A DNA stretch of 64,000 nt. It comes from Halobellus litoreus (GTDB lineage: Archaea > Halobacteriota > Halobacteria > Halobacteriales > Haloferacaceae). Below, one piece after another: positions 42,396 through 50,640 of the stretch (positions are counted from its first letter, which is position 1; every line of letters starts with the position of its first letter). Position numbers and translations under genes: made by a program. The stretch spans positions 248,001 through 312,000 of the forward strand of contig NZ_JANHAW010000003.1 of NCBI RefSeq assembly GCF_024464595.1. Direction: 5' to 3'. The notes below the pieces were generated by a model. It saw only the letters and a list, made by a program, of their open reading frames with translations, did not search any database and had not been told where the DNA came from.

Positions 42396-43019
42396 TCACT
42401 GCCAATACTGAATTCCGACGATGAGGACGATACCGACGACGCTCACCAGCGTCCATCCCGTCGGCGGAACCCTCGAGAGGGCACCGACACCGACGGTGCC
42501 AAGGGAGACGACGACGACGAGGCAGGCCGCGATCGCGGGAACCGTCCAGTCCCACTCCATTTCCCGCCCGTCTTCCACCGGATCGACGTACGGTAGGAGC
42601 TGTGTCACCGATTCCTGTAGTTCGATCGTCCCGCGGTTCTTGTCGTACTCGACGACGCCGAGTTTGTCCATCTTCGGGAGGTGACACTGGTACAAACCGA
42701 TGTACACGCGCTTGCGCTGGTCAGAAGAGAGCTGTCTCACCGTCGTATCGTTCTCCTCGGCCGCGATGTGTTCGGCGACGTCTTTCAGTTCCGCGCTGCC
42801 GCCGTTGTCCCGAAGGTACTGAATCGTGCTCCGGCGACGACTGTTTTTCAGTAGGTCGAAGATCTCGCCTTTGTCCAGATCAGACCCGTTCGATCGAGAT
42901 TCCTGGCCGATCATTTCTAAGTTGCCATTGTCGTCGGTGTCTGCGGCATCCTCGTCCGTCGAACCGTCTGTTTTCCCGAGCGATCCCCTGTTGAGTGACC
43001 CCGATTTTCCCGCGCTCAT
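42396..43019 (-). CDS. membrane-anchored winged-helix regulator, paralogue of 41821
   Basis: The 207-residue protein has a disordered acidic N-terminus of about 48 residues. A winged helix follows (KGEIFDLLKNSRRRSTIQYL; LYQCHLPKMDKLGVVEYD), and two transmembrane segments lie near residues 165-205. The wHTH matches the neighbour at 41821 in the ExFxxLxxSRRRxxxxYL and LYQxHxPKxxxxGxVxYD patterns, so the two are paralogues in convergent orientation. The ATG at 43019 is chosen because a TATA-like element lies 29 nt upstream; a longer frame would overlap that promoter. A divergent spacer of 468 nt with a 17-bp palindrome separates it from the oxidoreductase gene. Confidence 0.82.
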   Translation of the reverse strand: MSAGKSGSLNRGSLGKTDGSTDEDAADTDDNGNLEMIGQESRSNGSDLDKGEIFDLLKNSRRRSTIQYLRDNGGSAELKDVAEHIAAEENDTTVRQLSSDQRKRVYIGLYQCHLPKMDKLGVVEYDKNRGTIELQESVTQLLPYVDPVEDGREMEWDWTVPAIAACLVVVVSLGTVGVGALSRVPPTGWTLVSVVGIVLIVGIQYWQ

Positions 43020-43040
43020 AGGGCCCCTTAATCGTTCTTG

Positions 43041-43056
43041 TACTATAGATATAATT
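43041..43056 (-). promoter_or_regulatory. TATA-like element for regulator gene at 43019
   Basis: The minus strand carries AATTATATCTATAGTA, centred about 29 nt before the ATG at 43019. Confidence 0.45.
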
Positions 43057-43320
43057 AACTTAACGGTGAATCTACAAGTGAGCCCCGTTCCCACACATTG
43101 AGAATGACCGAGTAGAAATTTCAGTGAATTGGGGGGTCTGTCGTCCGATTTTGGTCGGTAATGACTCCTTAACAGGCTCCCTTCGACTGTCGAATCGATT
43201 CGGTCCGCCGTCGACTGAGAGCTGACATACGACTGAAGACAGCGCGCGCGACCCGGAGCTCCATAGGCGGAGTAACACGGTTTCATTCGGAAAGTACATT
43301 ACTATTAATGAGACTGTGTG

Positions 43321-43337
43321 CTCGAATCGAATTCGAG
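43321..43337. promoter_or_regulatory. 17-bp palindrome, operator candidate
   Basis: CTCGAAT-CGA-ATTCGAG has perfect 7-bp arms around a 3-nt centre, the form of a homodimeric regulator site. Confidence 0.4.
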
Positions 43338-43452
43338 TGATTCCGCTTCGAGATACGTCGGTCGCACAGGACCCCGAGAGCGGCCGATCGGGATTGGGGG
43401 TCACCGCCTGGTTCCGTGTCATCAGGAACGTTAGACCGCGGCGTTAGCAGCC

Positions 43453-43462
43453 GTATACTATT
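43453..43462 (+). promoter_or_regulatory. TATA-like element for oxidoreductase gene
   Basis: GTATACTATT is centred about 31 nt before the ATG at 43488 and supports that start over a longer in-frame extension. Confidence 0.4.
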
Positions 43463-43487
43463 GCTTCGATCCCGAGAGGGTCCGACA

Positions 43488-44645
43488 ATGACACACCGTG
43501 TGGCGATCATCGGAACGGGGCCGGACCCCGAGACGAGAGACCGAGACGGATACGCGATGGCGTACCGACACGCCGCGGGATACCAACGGCTCGATTCGTG
43601 TTCGCTCGTCGCCTGTGCGGACATCGTCCCCGAGAACGCGCGGGCGTTCGCCGACCACCACGACCTCACCGAGGTCTACGAAGACCACGAAACGATGCTC
43701 GAAGCGGTCGAACCGGACATCGTGAGCGTCTGTGTCCCCCCGGCGGTGCACGCCGACCTCGTGGTAGACAGCGCTGAGACGGCCTCCGTCGACGCCGTGC
43801 ACTGCGAGAAGCCGATGGCGACGACGTGGGGCGACTGCCAGCGAATGGTATCGACGTGCGATGCCGAGGACGTCCAGTTGACGATCGATCACCAGCGACG
43901 GCTCGCAGAGCCCGTCCAACGTGCCAAGAAGCTCCTGAAAGACGGCGAGATCGGTGAACTCGAACGGCTGGAGTGGTCCGAGGTGAACCTCTTCGACGCC
44001 GGCTCACACCTCTTCGACCTCTGCGATTACTTTGTCGACGGCGCGCGCGCCGAGTGGGTGCTGGCCGGGATCGACTGCTCGCACGAGAATCGGTGGTTCG
44101 GCGCCCTGAACGAGACGCGGGCCATCGCCCGCTGGCGATACGCCGACGGTACAATCGGGTTCGCGTCGACCGCCGAGGACGGCGACACCGTCGTCGACGC
44201 GTACCTCCGGATCGTCGGGGAAGACGGCGTCATCGAGATCCATCCCGACGACGGACCGCCGCTCAGGATTCGCACGGACGGCGGGTGGAACGAGATCGAC
44301 ACCGACGAGAGCGTTTACGGACCGAAGCCCGGTATCGTTCATCTCGGACTCGAGAAGGTCACAGAGCGTATTCCGTTCGTGCCGTCGCCCTCACGTCCCC
44401 CTAATCACTACGAACAGGCCATCGAGCACCTCGTTTCGTCCCTCGATGCCGGAAGAGAACCGGTCTTTTCGGGCCGGCGTGCCGTTCGTGGGACGGAGTT
44501 GATCTTCGCCAGTTGGGAGTCGGCCCGACAGCGGGGCCGGGTCCACTTGCCGCTCTCCGTCGAGGGGAATCCGCTCGAAGAAATGTACGAATCCGGGCAA
44601 CTGGGGGGGATGGACGAGTGGGCAGAGACGCCGCTCGCCGAGTAG
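43488..44645 (+). CDS. Gfo/Idh/MocA family oxidoreductase
   Basis: The 385-residue protein has an N-terminal Rossmann domain starting HRVAIIGTGPDPET, with an insert before the usual helix. It has the family motif VHCEKPMATTW near residue 106, where the conserved EKP lysine contributes to catalysis. A C-terminal alpha/beta domain contains EWSEVNLFDAGSHLFDLCDY. These enzymes oxidise or epimerise sugars and nucleotide sugars with NAD(P). It may act on a glycan building block, perhaps together with the isomerase at 45331. The loop GTGPDPETRDRDG is longer than the common GxGxxG loop. The substrate is unknown. Confidence 0.85.
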   Translation: MTHRVAIIGTGPDPETRDRDGYAMAYRHAAGYQRLDSCSLVACADIVPENARAFADHHDLTEVYEDHETMLEAVEPDIVSVCVPPAVHADLVVDSAETASVDAVHCEKPMATTWGDCQRMVSTCDAEDVQLTIDHQRRLAEPVQRAKKLLKDGEIGELERLEWSEVNLFDAGSHLFDLCDYFVDGARAEWVLAGIDCSHENRWFGALNETRAIARWRYADGTIGFASTAEDGDTVVDAYLRIVGEDGVIEIHPDDGPPLRIRTDGGWNEIDTDESVYGPKPGIVHLGLEKVTERIPFVPSPSRPPNHYEQAIEHLVSSLDAGREPVFSGRRAVRGTELIFASWESARQRGRVHLPLSVEGNPLEEMYESGQLGGMDEWAETPLAE

Positions 44646-44730
44646 CGGAGGAGTGCGTGCCGACGAGCGGTATCGGCGGAACTATCGCCCGTTGAGACAT
44701 TCTTTCATTGGTGTATATGTAAATTTCCGA

Positions 44731-44740
44731 ATATTTATTG
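44731..44740 (+). promoter_or_regulatory. TATA-like element for small exported-domain gene
   Basis: ATATTTATTG is centred about 31 nt before the ATG at 44766, similar to the element before the large beta-helix gene. Confidence 0.45.
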
Positions 44741-44765
44741 CGGTTAATACCGCATTAACGCTCGC

Positions 44766-45212
44766 ATGGCACGCAAGCTGGCACACGATTCGGAGTCCGG
44801 TAGCACGGAGCGGGAGTCGAACGGCGTCGGTCCTCCCGAGGAGCAGTCGACCGAAAGTAGCACCTTCGAACGCCGGGGGTACGTTCGTCTCGGTGCCGCG
44901 GCGGTCGCGACGGTTCTCTCACTCGGGGGTTCTGTCACCGCCGCAGTGGCGACCGAAACCGAGCGCGACGACAAAGAACACCACCTCAGGATCAGCGGCA
45001 CCGGAACCGCATCGACGTACGAACTGACTGTCGACGGTGAGTTGGTTCCGGGTGAGGATTCGAGTTCGGACGCCGCGGCTCGCATCTCCGAGTGCACCGC
45101 CGAGGGGGCGATCACGACCGGCGACAGGCGGTATCGATTCAGCGGCGAACTCCGCGACCTGCAGGTCGACGGCGACGCTGCTGTCGTTCTCGACGGGGTC
45201 GACGTTCGGTAG
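44766..45212 (+). CDS. small Tat-exported protein with one copy of the beta-helix C-terminal domain
   Basis: The 148-residue protein begins MARKLA, with the first 18 coding nucleotides identical to those of the gene at 25107. An acidic leader follows, then a Tat-like RRGYVRLGAAAVATVLSLGG (residues 39-58). The mature part (about 70-148) reads LRISGTGTASTYELTVDGEL and later YRFSGELRDLQVDG. It is a single copy of the domain repeated four times at the end of the 25107-27944 protein. This is a stand-alone member of an apparently undescribed exported domain family. It could cap, bind or compete for the same glycan. Function is unknown. Confidence 0.75.
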   Translation: MARKLAHDSESGSTERESNGVGPPEEQSTESSTFERRGYVRLGAAAVATVLSLGGSVTAAVATETERDDKEHHLRISGTGTASTYELTVDGELVPGEDSSSDAAARISECTAEGAITTGDRRYRFSGELRDLQVDGDAAVVLDGVDVR

Positions 45213-45330
45213 TCGTACCCCCACACATCTCTGCGTTTGCGCCCGGAGACACGCCCGACCAACCGCTACCGGGCAACGACGTGAACAGACGACTAGTAAC
45301 GCGCCGAGAACTCGTAGCACCAGCCCCGTC

Positions 45331-46233
45331 CTACCCGACCGAATCCAGAGCGAACAGAGAGCTACCGTGTCGAATCGCCGTTTCGGGTGTCTCCGGATCG
45401 TCATCCTCGTAGACGATCCAGTCGACGTCGGCCCGACGAGACGCCTCGAGGACGCGATCGAGGTCGAGGATCCCGTCACCGGGCGGGACCGATCGATACA
45501 GGGGCGGGAACCGTCGCGTCCGCCGAGTGTCGGCGACGTGGATCAACGCCACCCGATCGTCGAGGTAGTCGAACAGCTCGACGGGGTCGTACCTGGCCGC
45601 GGCGATCCACCCGACGTCGACCTCGAAGGTCAGATCATCGGTCTGTGATACGAGGCGACCGAATGCCGTGGTCTCGACGGCGCGAGCGGATCCACGGATC
45701 GTGAGATCGATCGCTTCCGCGAGGAGTCGCCAGACGACGTCCGGCGTCGGGAGGTCCACTGTGGGTCCGAGCCCGAAACTGTCGAGTCGGGGGAGCAACG
45801 GCTCCCGCGAGACGTGATACGAGAGCTGTATCCCGTAACTGTCCAGACGGTCGGCGAGGTTTTCGAGGCGCAACGCGAGCCCGTCGATGTCGGACTTCGT
45901 CCTGAAGTAGCCGCCACTGAGGTGGGGAATGATCGCGTGCCCGCAGCCGACGTGCCGCAGTCGGTCCGCCAGCGCCTCGACGTTCGATTCGATCCGCGTC
46001 AGGTCCACGTGAGCGGCCACCGGCGTCACGCCAGTTTCGTCGAGGGACTCACGAACCACGTGCGGATTCGATTCCAGGAATCTCCCGGCGAATTCGACGC
46101 CCTCGAAGCCCGCGTCTGCGACGCGCCGTATCGTGCTCGGGAGCGGGCTGTCGATATCTCGGAGTGTATGAAGTTGTATCGCCGACCGGGGTCGAGATGT
46201 CGGTTCCGAATCCGCAGCGGTTTTCTGCGCCAT
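45331..46233 (-). CDS. sugar phosphate isomerase/epimerase family protein (xylose isomerase-like TIM barrel)
   Basis: This 300-residue TIM-barrel protein of the AP-endonuclease-2 family starts SAIQLHTLRDIDSPLPSTIR. It has GFEGVEFAG at strand 2 and probable metal ligands: His in PVAAHVDL, Glu and Asp/His in DLTFEVDVGWIAAA and VALIHVADTR, and Glu near the end (IVYEDDD). Relatives interconvert keto and aldo sugars or inositol derivatives. Its neighbour oxidoreductase is a typical partner for such enzymes. The start is placed at MAQKTAAD rather than a GTG 48 nt upstream. The substrate is unknown. Confidence 0.85.
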   Translation of the reverse strand: MAQKTAADSEPTSRPRSAIQLHTLRDIDSPLPSTIRRVADAGFEGVEFAGRFLESNPHVVRESLDETGVTPVAAHVDLTRIESNVEALADRLRHVGCGHAIIPHLSGGYFRTKSDIDGLALRLENLADRLDSYGIQLSYHVSREPLLPRLDSFGLGPTVDLPTPDVVWRLLAEAIDLTIRGSARAVETTAFGRLVSQTDDLTFEVDVGWIAAARYDPVELFDYLDDRVALIHVADTRRTRRFPPLYRSVPPGDGILDLDRVLEASRRADVDWIVYEDDDPETPETAIRHGSSLFALDSVG

Positions 46234-46680
46234 TACCGGGCGTTCGGTGGAGGAGAAAAGGTAATGAACCGCATATATCACGGTAGATACCAGTTATATC
46301 TCCGGGATCGATGCAGTTGCCCGAACCGACGGCGCAGTCGCCCCTCGTGACACGACGCGTCTTCGTATTCCGTTCTCGACAGACCGGCTCCCGATCGTGG
46401 ACCGCGCGGCGCGAGCGAATGAGTTCGGGTCGCACGGGGTTGCCTCTGTTCGGATCATAGAAACGATCCGACGCTTCGCTCCGACGGACACGACTATTTA
46501 CCCCTTCTGTGCTCCGAGGGAACCGTACCCTCTCGGAGAGTCACTCACCCCATCCGAGACGCATCTCGGCTGTGAGAGGGTGGTCCGCGAGTCGTTTTCC
46601 GGATGAAAGTTCTACGTGGGTCCTGGGATATCCTGCTCCTTTCGGGTACCCACTAGGTGGTGAACGGGAGACGAGCCCGC
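46234..46680. other. intergenic region with several hairpins
   Basis: This is 447 nt between the isomerase start and the end of the peptide transporter operon. The half nearest the transporter can fold into at least three hairpins: 46512-46538 (7-bp arms CTCCGAG/CTCGGAG), 46554-46569 (perfect 6-bp arms, CGCA loop) and 46616-46653 (GTGGGT/ACCCAC). No protein gene, tRNA or known RNA motif was recognised. Confidence 0.5.
46512..46653. other. cluster of hairpins, possible 3' end structure or unknown RNA
   Basis: Three inverted repeats follow one another, with an additional CTCAC/GTGAG pairing closing the second. The block lies 28-170 nt beyond the last gene of the minus-strand transporter operon. 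It may be its 3' structure or an independent RNA. Confidence 0.35.
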
Positions 46681-47790
46681 CTACTCCTGGCGTGCGTCCT
46701 CGTACTGCGCCGCGGACAGGCCGGGACGGTCGGTGCTGCTGGTACCGGCCGCAGCGCTGTCCTCGGTCGAGCCGATTTCCTCTGCCTCTGGGACGCGGAT
46801 GCAGCGCACTTCGTGTCGATCGTGCGATTCGAACGCGGGGAAGTCCTCGGCACACTCCTCGGTCGCGATGGGACATCGCGGATGGAACCGACACCCGGCC
46901 GGTGGGTCGCTGGGTTCGGGAACGGTACCAGGAAGCGTGATGTCGTTCTCGGCGGTATGGTGTGGGTCCGGGACCGGAACGGCGGAAATGAGCGCTTGCG
47001 TATACGGATGCTTCGGGTCCCCGAACAGGGCCTCAGTTGATGCTTTTTCGATCACGTTGCCGAGATACATCACCGACACGTCCGTCGCGAAGTGGCGGAC
47101 GACCGAGAGGTCGTGGGTTACCATCACGTACGTCAGATCGTACTCGTCCTTGATTTCGTCCAGCAGTCGGAGAATCTTCGATTGAACGCTGACGTCGAGG
47201 GCGCTCGTGGGTTCGTCTAGGAGGAGGAGGGAGGGATTTAGACTGATGGCCCGGGCGATTGCCACCCGTTGCTGCTGGCCGCCCGAGAGTTCGTGTGGGT
47301 AGCGCCCGTAGTACCGCGGCCCGAGTCCGACGTCATCCAACAAGCTCACGACCCGTGCGTCGATCTGCTGCGTCGATGCCTCCGTATGCAGATGCAGCGG
47401 TTCGCTGATTATCTGGCCGATGGTATTGCGCGGATCCAGCGAGGATTCGGGATTCTGAAAGACGATCTGGATCTGGCTTTTGAGCGCCCGCTTTTCGGAA
47501 CCTGAGAGGTCACCGATCGACGTCCCATCGTACGAAATAGTCCCGGCCGTCGGCTCTTCGAGACCGAGAAGCGTCTCCAGCAGCGTGCTCTTTCCACATC
47601 CGGACTCGCCGACGATGGCGTGTGTATCACCGGGATAGACGTCGAGGTCGACACCGTCGACGGCGCGTACCGTTCCGGTCTGTCGCCGGAGGATGCCCTC
47701 TTTGATCGGGTAATGCTGTTTCAGCCCTCTAGCCTTCAGCAGCGGCTCGTCCGTCGTCGCGTCCGCTTCTGACTGCGTGTGGTGGCTCAT
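46681..47790 (-). CDS. peptide/oligopeptide ABC transporter ATP-binding protein (DppF/OppF type)
   Basis: The 369-residue ATPase has Walker [10 protein letters not shown], the signature region [15 protein letters not shown] and Walker [20 protein letters not shown]. The C-terminal oligopeptide-transporter extension has GCRFHPRCP, whose cysteine cluster is usual in the family. It energises the importer formed with the permeases at 48758-50625. The ATG at 47790 overlaps the stop of the preceding ATPase by 4 nt (ATGA), so the subunits are coupled. It is the last gene of the operon. An Ala/Ser-rich tail of about 40 residues follows the conserved domain. Confidence 0.93.
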   Translation of the reverse strand: MSHHTQSEADATTDEPLLKARGLKQHYPIKEGILRRQTGTVRAVDGVDLDVYPGDTHAIVGESGCGKSTLLETLLGLEEPTAGTISYDGTSIGDLSGSEKRALKSQIQIVFQNPESSLDPRNTIGQIISEPLHLHTEASTQQIDARVVSLLDDVGLGPRYYGRYPHELSGGQQQRVAIARAISLNPSLLLLDEPTSALDVSVQSKILRLLDEIKDEYDLTYVMVTHDLSVVRHFATDVSVMYLGNVIEKASTEALFGDPKHPYTQALISAVPVPDPHHTAENDITLPGTVPEPSDPPAGCRFHPRCPIATEECAEDFPAFESHDRHEVRCIRVPEAEEIGSTEDSAAAGTSSTDRPGLSAAQYEDARQE

Positions 47791-48761
47791 TGGTCCCCTG
47801 CGTCGTGCACCAAACACGAGGCCTGGTGCTCTTGTCCCTCGACGCTGTCGGGACGTGTCGTCTCACACTGCGGCTCTGCATCGGGACAGCGCGGGTGGAA
47901 GGCGCAGCCACTCGGTGGGTTCCGCATATTGGGGACCGTTCCCTCTATCACGCGCAGCTCTTCGTCTGCGCGCTCGATGTTCGGAATCGTCCGCAGTAAC
48001 TCGCGCGTGTAGGGATGTGCAGGTCGATCGAAGATGTCGTACACGCTGCCGTATTCGACGACCTCCCCCGCGTAAATGACCGCGATCTTGTCGCAGAACT
48101 CGGCGACTACCCCTAAGTTATGAGTAATCCAGAGTACTGATAGGTCTTTCTCAGATACGACGTTTTGGAATATGTCCATTACCTTTTTTTGGACCGTTAC
48201 ATCCAGTGCAGTCGTTGGTTCGTCGGCTATAATAAGATCCGGTTCGAATCCTAACGCCATCGCGATAGATACGCGTTGCTTCATTCCTCCTGATAGTTCG
48301 TGCGGGTAGCTATCCAGAACCCGTTTCGGGTTCGGCATATCGACCATCTCGAGGTATTCGATCGCGACCGACTCCGCTTCGGAATCACTGAGGTTCCGAT
48401 TGTGCCCGATCGTCTCGATCATCTGGCTTCGGATTGAGTACACGGGGTCGAGCGAGGTCGACGGGTCCTGGAAGATCATCGTGATGTCACGGCCCCGGAC
48501 GCTCTGCATCTGCGACGACGAAAGCGACAGCAGGTCCTGTCCGTTGAGTTCGATCGATCCGTCGACGATCTGACCGGGCGAATCGACCAGTCTGAGGATC
48601 GACTGTGCGGTGACCGACTTGCCGCTTCCGGACTCGCCTACGAGCCCAACGCGTTCACCTTCGTTGATCGTGAGGTTCACGCCCCGAAGCGCGTTTACCG
48701 TGCCCGAGTTAGTGTCGAACGTGGTTCGCAGATCGTTGATTTCGAGGAGTTTCTGTGTCAT
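47787..48761 (-). CDS. peptide/oligopeptide ABC transporter ATP-binding protein (DppD/OppD type)
   Basis: The 324-residue ATPase has Walker [14 protein letters not shown] near residue 40, signature [15 protein letters not shown], and Walker [18 protein letters not shown]. The C-terminal cysteine-containing [11 protein letters not shown] is typical of the D subunit. Together with the F subunit it forms the heterodimeric motor. The central part of the gene (about 48100-48300) is AT-richer than the rest of the operon. The start is supported by GGAGG seven nt upstream and a 4-nt overlap with the permease gene. Confidence 0.93.
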   Translation of the reverse strand: MTQKLLEINDLRTTFDTNSGTVNALRGVNLTINEGERVGLVGESGSGKSVTAQSILRLVDSPGQIVDGSIELNGQDLLSLSSSQMQSVRGRDITMIFQDPSTSLDPVYSIRSQMIETIGHNRNLSDSEAESVAIEYLEMVDMPNPKRVLDSYPHELSGGMKQRVSIAMALGFEPDLIIADEPTTALDVTVQKKVMDIFQNVVSEKDLSVLWITHNLGVVAEFCDKIAVIYAGEVVEYGSVYDIFDRPAHPYTRELLRTIPNIERADEELRVIEGTVPNMRNPPSGCAFHPRCPDAEPQCETTRPDSVEGQEHQASCLVHDAGDQ

Positions 48762-49696
48762 CGTTTGTCCTCCAGTTTCGGATCGATCGTGTCGCGGAGT
48801 CCTTCACCGAGGAAATTGAACGACATAATCACAAGAACGATCGCAAGTCCCGGGAATACCGAGATCCACCACGCGGAGGTGATGTACTGCCGCCCGGTAG
48901 ACAACATAATACCCCACGAAGGGGTCGGGGGTTGGACGCCGAGTCCCAGGAACGACAGCGAGGCCGCCACCGCGATGGCGTTCCCCATCTGGAGCGTGAC
49001 GACGACGAACGCGGGGATGATCGCGTTTGGGATGAGGTGTTTGAAAATGATCTTGGTGTCGCTCAGACCGATCGCCTCCGAGGCCTTGATGAAGTCGAGT
49101 TCACGGAGTGACAGGACCTCGCCGCGCACGAGTCTGGCGAAGACTCCCCAGAACACCAAGCCGATGGCGACCAGGACCGTCGTGAGGTCCGGTTCCAGAA
49201 TCGACGCCAGCGCCAGTCCCATTATGATCGCCGGAAACGCCCACGTCGTGTCGATCGCCGTCCGCACGGCAGCGTCGACCCAGCCGCCGTAATATCCGGC
49301 CAGCGCACCGAGCAGGGAGCCGACGACGAAGGCAATCCCCATCGACGTGACGGCGATCTGGAGCGCGATCCGAGTGCCGAAGATGACTCGAGAAAGGATG
49401 TCCCGACCGAGGCTGTCGGTTCCCATCGGATGCGCCACGGACGGCGCTGCTCTGACCGCCGTCGGTTGGACCGCAGTGGGGCTGTAGGGGGCGATTTGGG
49501 GCGCGAAGATGGCGACGACGGCGACTCCCAACAGCAGCACTCCGCCGACGATCGAGAGGCGATGGCTCGACAGGTCCTTGATAAAGAACCAGACGCGTTC
49601 GAAGCGGGACTCCGCGCTGCTGATCTCCGCTACCTCCTCGTTCCACTCTTCGAGTAGTCCGTCCCAGTCGATTTCGGTCGTTGTGCGTTCACTCAT
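48758..49696 (-). CDS. peptide-type ABC transporter permease (DppC/OppC type)
   Basis: The 312-residue protein has a cytosolic N-terminal stretch of about 50 residues and a first membrane helix (SIVGGVLLLGVAVVAIFAP). The C-family loop HPMGTDSLGRDILSRVIFGT follows, then about five further helices. The EAA motif region is SEAIGLSDTKIIFKHLIPN, which contacts the ATPases. It forms the channel with the B-type permease, whose gene ends only 2 nt before this start. The long N-terminal extension is usual for OppC-like proteins. Confidence 0.94.
   Translation of the reverse strand: MSERTTTEIDWDGLLEEWNEEVAEISSAESRFERVWFFIKDLSSHRLSIVGGVLLLGVAVVAIFAPQIAPYSPTAVQPTAVRAAPSVAHPMGTDSLGRDILSRVIFGTRIALQIAVTSMGIAFVVGSLLGALAGYYGGWVDAAVRTAIDTTWAFPAIIMGLALASILEPDLTTVLVAIGLVFWGVFARLVRGEVLSLRELDFIKASEAIGLSDTKIIFKHLIPNAIIPAFVVVTLQMGNAIAVAASLSFLGLGVQPPTPSWGIMLSTGRQYITSAWWISVFPGLAIVLVIMSFNFLGEGLRDTIDPKLEDKR
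48769..48773 (-). promoter_or_regulatory. ribosome binding site of the DppD-type gene
   Basis: On the minus strand GGAGG ends seven nt before the ATG at 48761, inside the end of the upstream permease gene. Confidence 0.5.
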
Positions 49697-49698
49697 TG

Positions 49699-50625
49699 TT
49701 ACTCGTAGCGGATCCGCGGATCGACCAGGCCGTACAGGATGTCGGCCAGGAAGTTACCGAGCATAATCGTCGTGACCAGAATCATCAGGATCGCGCGCAC
49801 CACCGGGTAGTCTCGCTTGAAAATGCTGTCGACGAGTAGATGGCCGACGCCGGGGCGGTTGAACACGATCTCGATCACCAATCCCGACGCCAGAATGTAC
49901 CCCAATCGCAGTCCGAATAGGGTGATGATCGGGATGAGCGCGTTTCGAAGCGCGTGTTTGAACACGACGCTTCGCTCCGGGAGTCCGTGAGCGCGCGAGG
50001 CGGTGATGAACTTCTCGTTCAGCGTCTCGATCATCGAGGATCGCATCACTCTGGTCTCTATCGCGCTGCCGCGAAGTCCGAGGGCGACCGCCGGGAGCAC
50101 GAGCAACCCGATCGTCCCATAGCCCACGGCAGAAACCCACTGTAACTGGATCGCGAAGATCAAGATGAGGATGATCGCGAACCAGAAACTGGGGAACGAG
50201 ATGGCGAGGAGCACGAACCCCATCGAGAGGTAGTCCCAGGTGGTGTGCTGCTTGATCGCGCCGACGATGCCGAACGGGATCGCGACGGCGTACGAGATCA
50301 GCAGCGCCAGAGCCGAGAATCTGAGACTGATCGGGACCCGAAGGGCAATCATATCGGTGACTGGTCGTCGCGTTGCGGCCGACAGCCCGAAATCACCCTG
50401 CAGCATATTCGCCATCCAGGTCAGATACTGGATGTACAGCGGTTCGTCGAGACGCCACTTCTCTCTCAGAGCCGCGAGTTGTTCGGGGCTCGCTCGGGGG
50501 GGTGCCAGCGTGGTGACGGGGTCGCCGGGAGTGACCTGTACCAGGAAGAACACCACTCCCGAGGCGATGAGCAGCTTGGGAATCAGCCCCAGCGTCCGGC
50601 GTGCGAGATATGATTGAAAACTCAT
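49699..50625 (-). CDS. peptide-type ABC transporter permease (DppB/OppB type)
   Basis: The 308-residue protein has a first helix LGLIPKLLIASGVVFFLVQV followed by the conserved TPGDPV and a periplasmic-type domain. Five helices follow, with the EAA-type loop ASRAHGLPERSVVFKHALRN. It pairs with the DppC-type subunit. Its start lies 16 nt downstream of the binding-protein gene and the five genes form one operon (binding protein, B, C, D, F). No departure from the family's usual length of 306-340 was seen. Confidence 0.94.
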   Translation of the reverse strand: MSFQSYLARRTLGLIPKLLIASGVVFFLVQVTPGDPVTTLAPPRASPEQLAALREKWRLDEPLYIQYLTWMANMLQGDFGLSAATRRPVTDMIALRVPISLRFSALALLISYAVAIPFGIVGAIKQHTTWDYLSMGFVLLAISFPSFWFAIILILIFAIQLQWVSAVGYGTIGLLVLPAVALGLRGSAIETRVMRSSMIETLNEKFITASRAHGLPERSVVFKHALRNALIPIITLFGLRLGYILASGLVIEIVFNRPGVGHLLVDSIFKRDYPVVRAILMILVTTIMLGNFLADILYGLVDPRIRYE

Positions 50626-50640
50626 CGGTAGCCTGGCGAC

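Larger units (their letters stand above)
43020..43487. other. divergent intergenic region with 17-bp palindrome
   Basis: This is 468 nt between the regulator at 42396-43019 and the oxidoreductase at 43488. Promoter-like elements lie at both ends (43041-43056 minus, 43453-43462 plus). A palindrome lies at 43321-43337. Another AT-rich stretch (CATTACTATTAATG, near 43299-43312) could drive a leader RNA. No gene was recognised. Confidence 0.5.

Noticed and set aside
43020-43286. N-terminal extension of the winged-helix regulator at 42396
   Set aside because: The extension covers the TATA-like element, is compositionally unlike the rest and is not needed for the domain.
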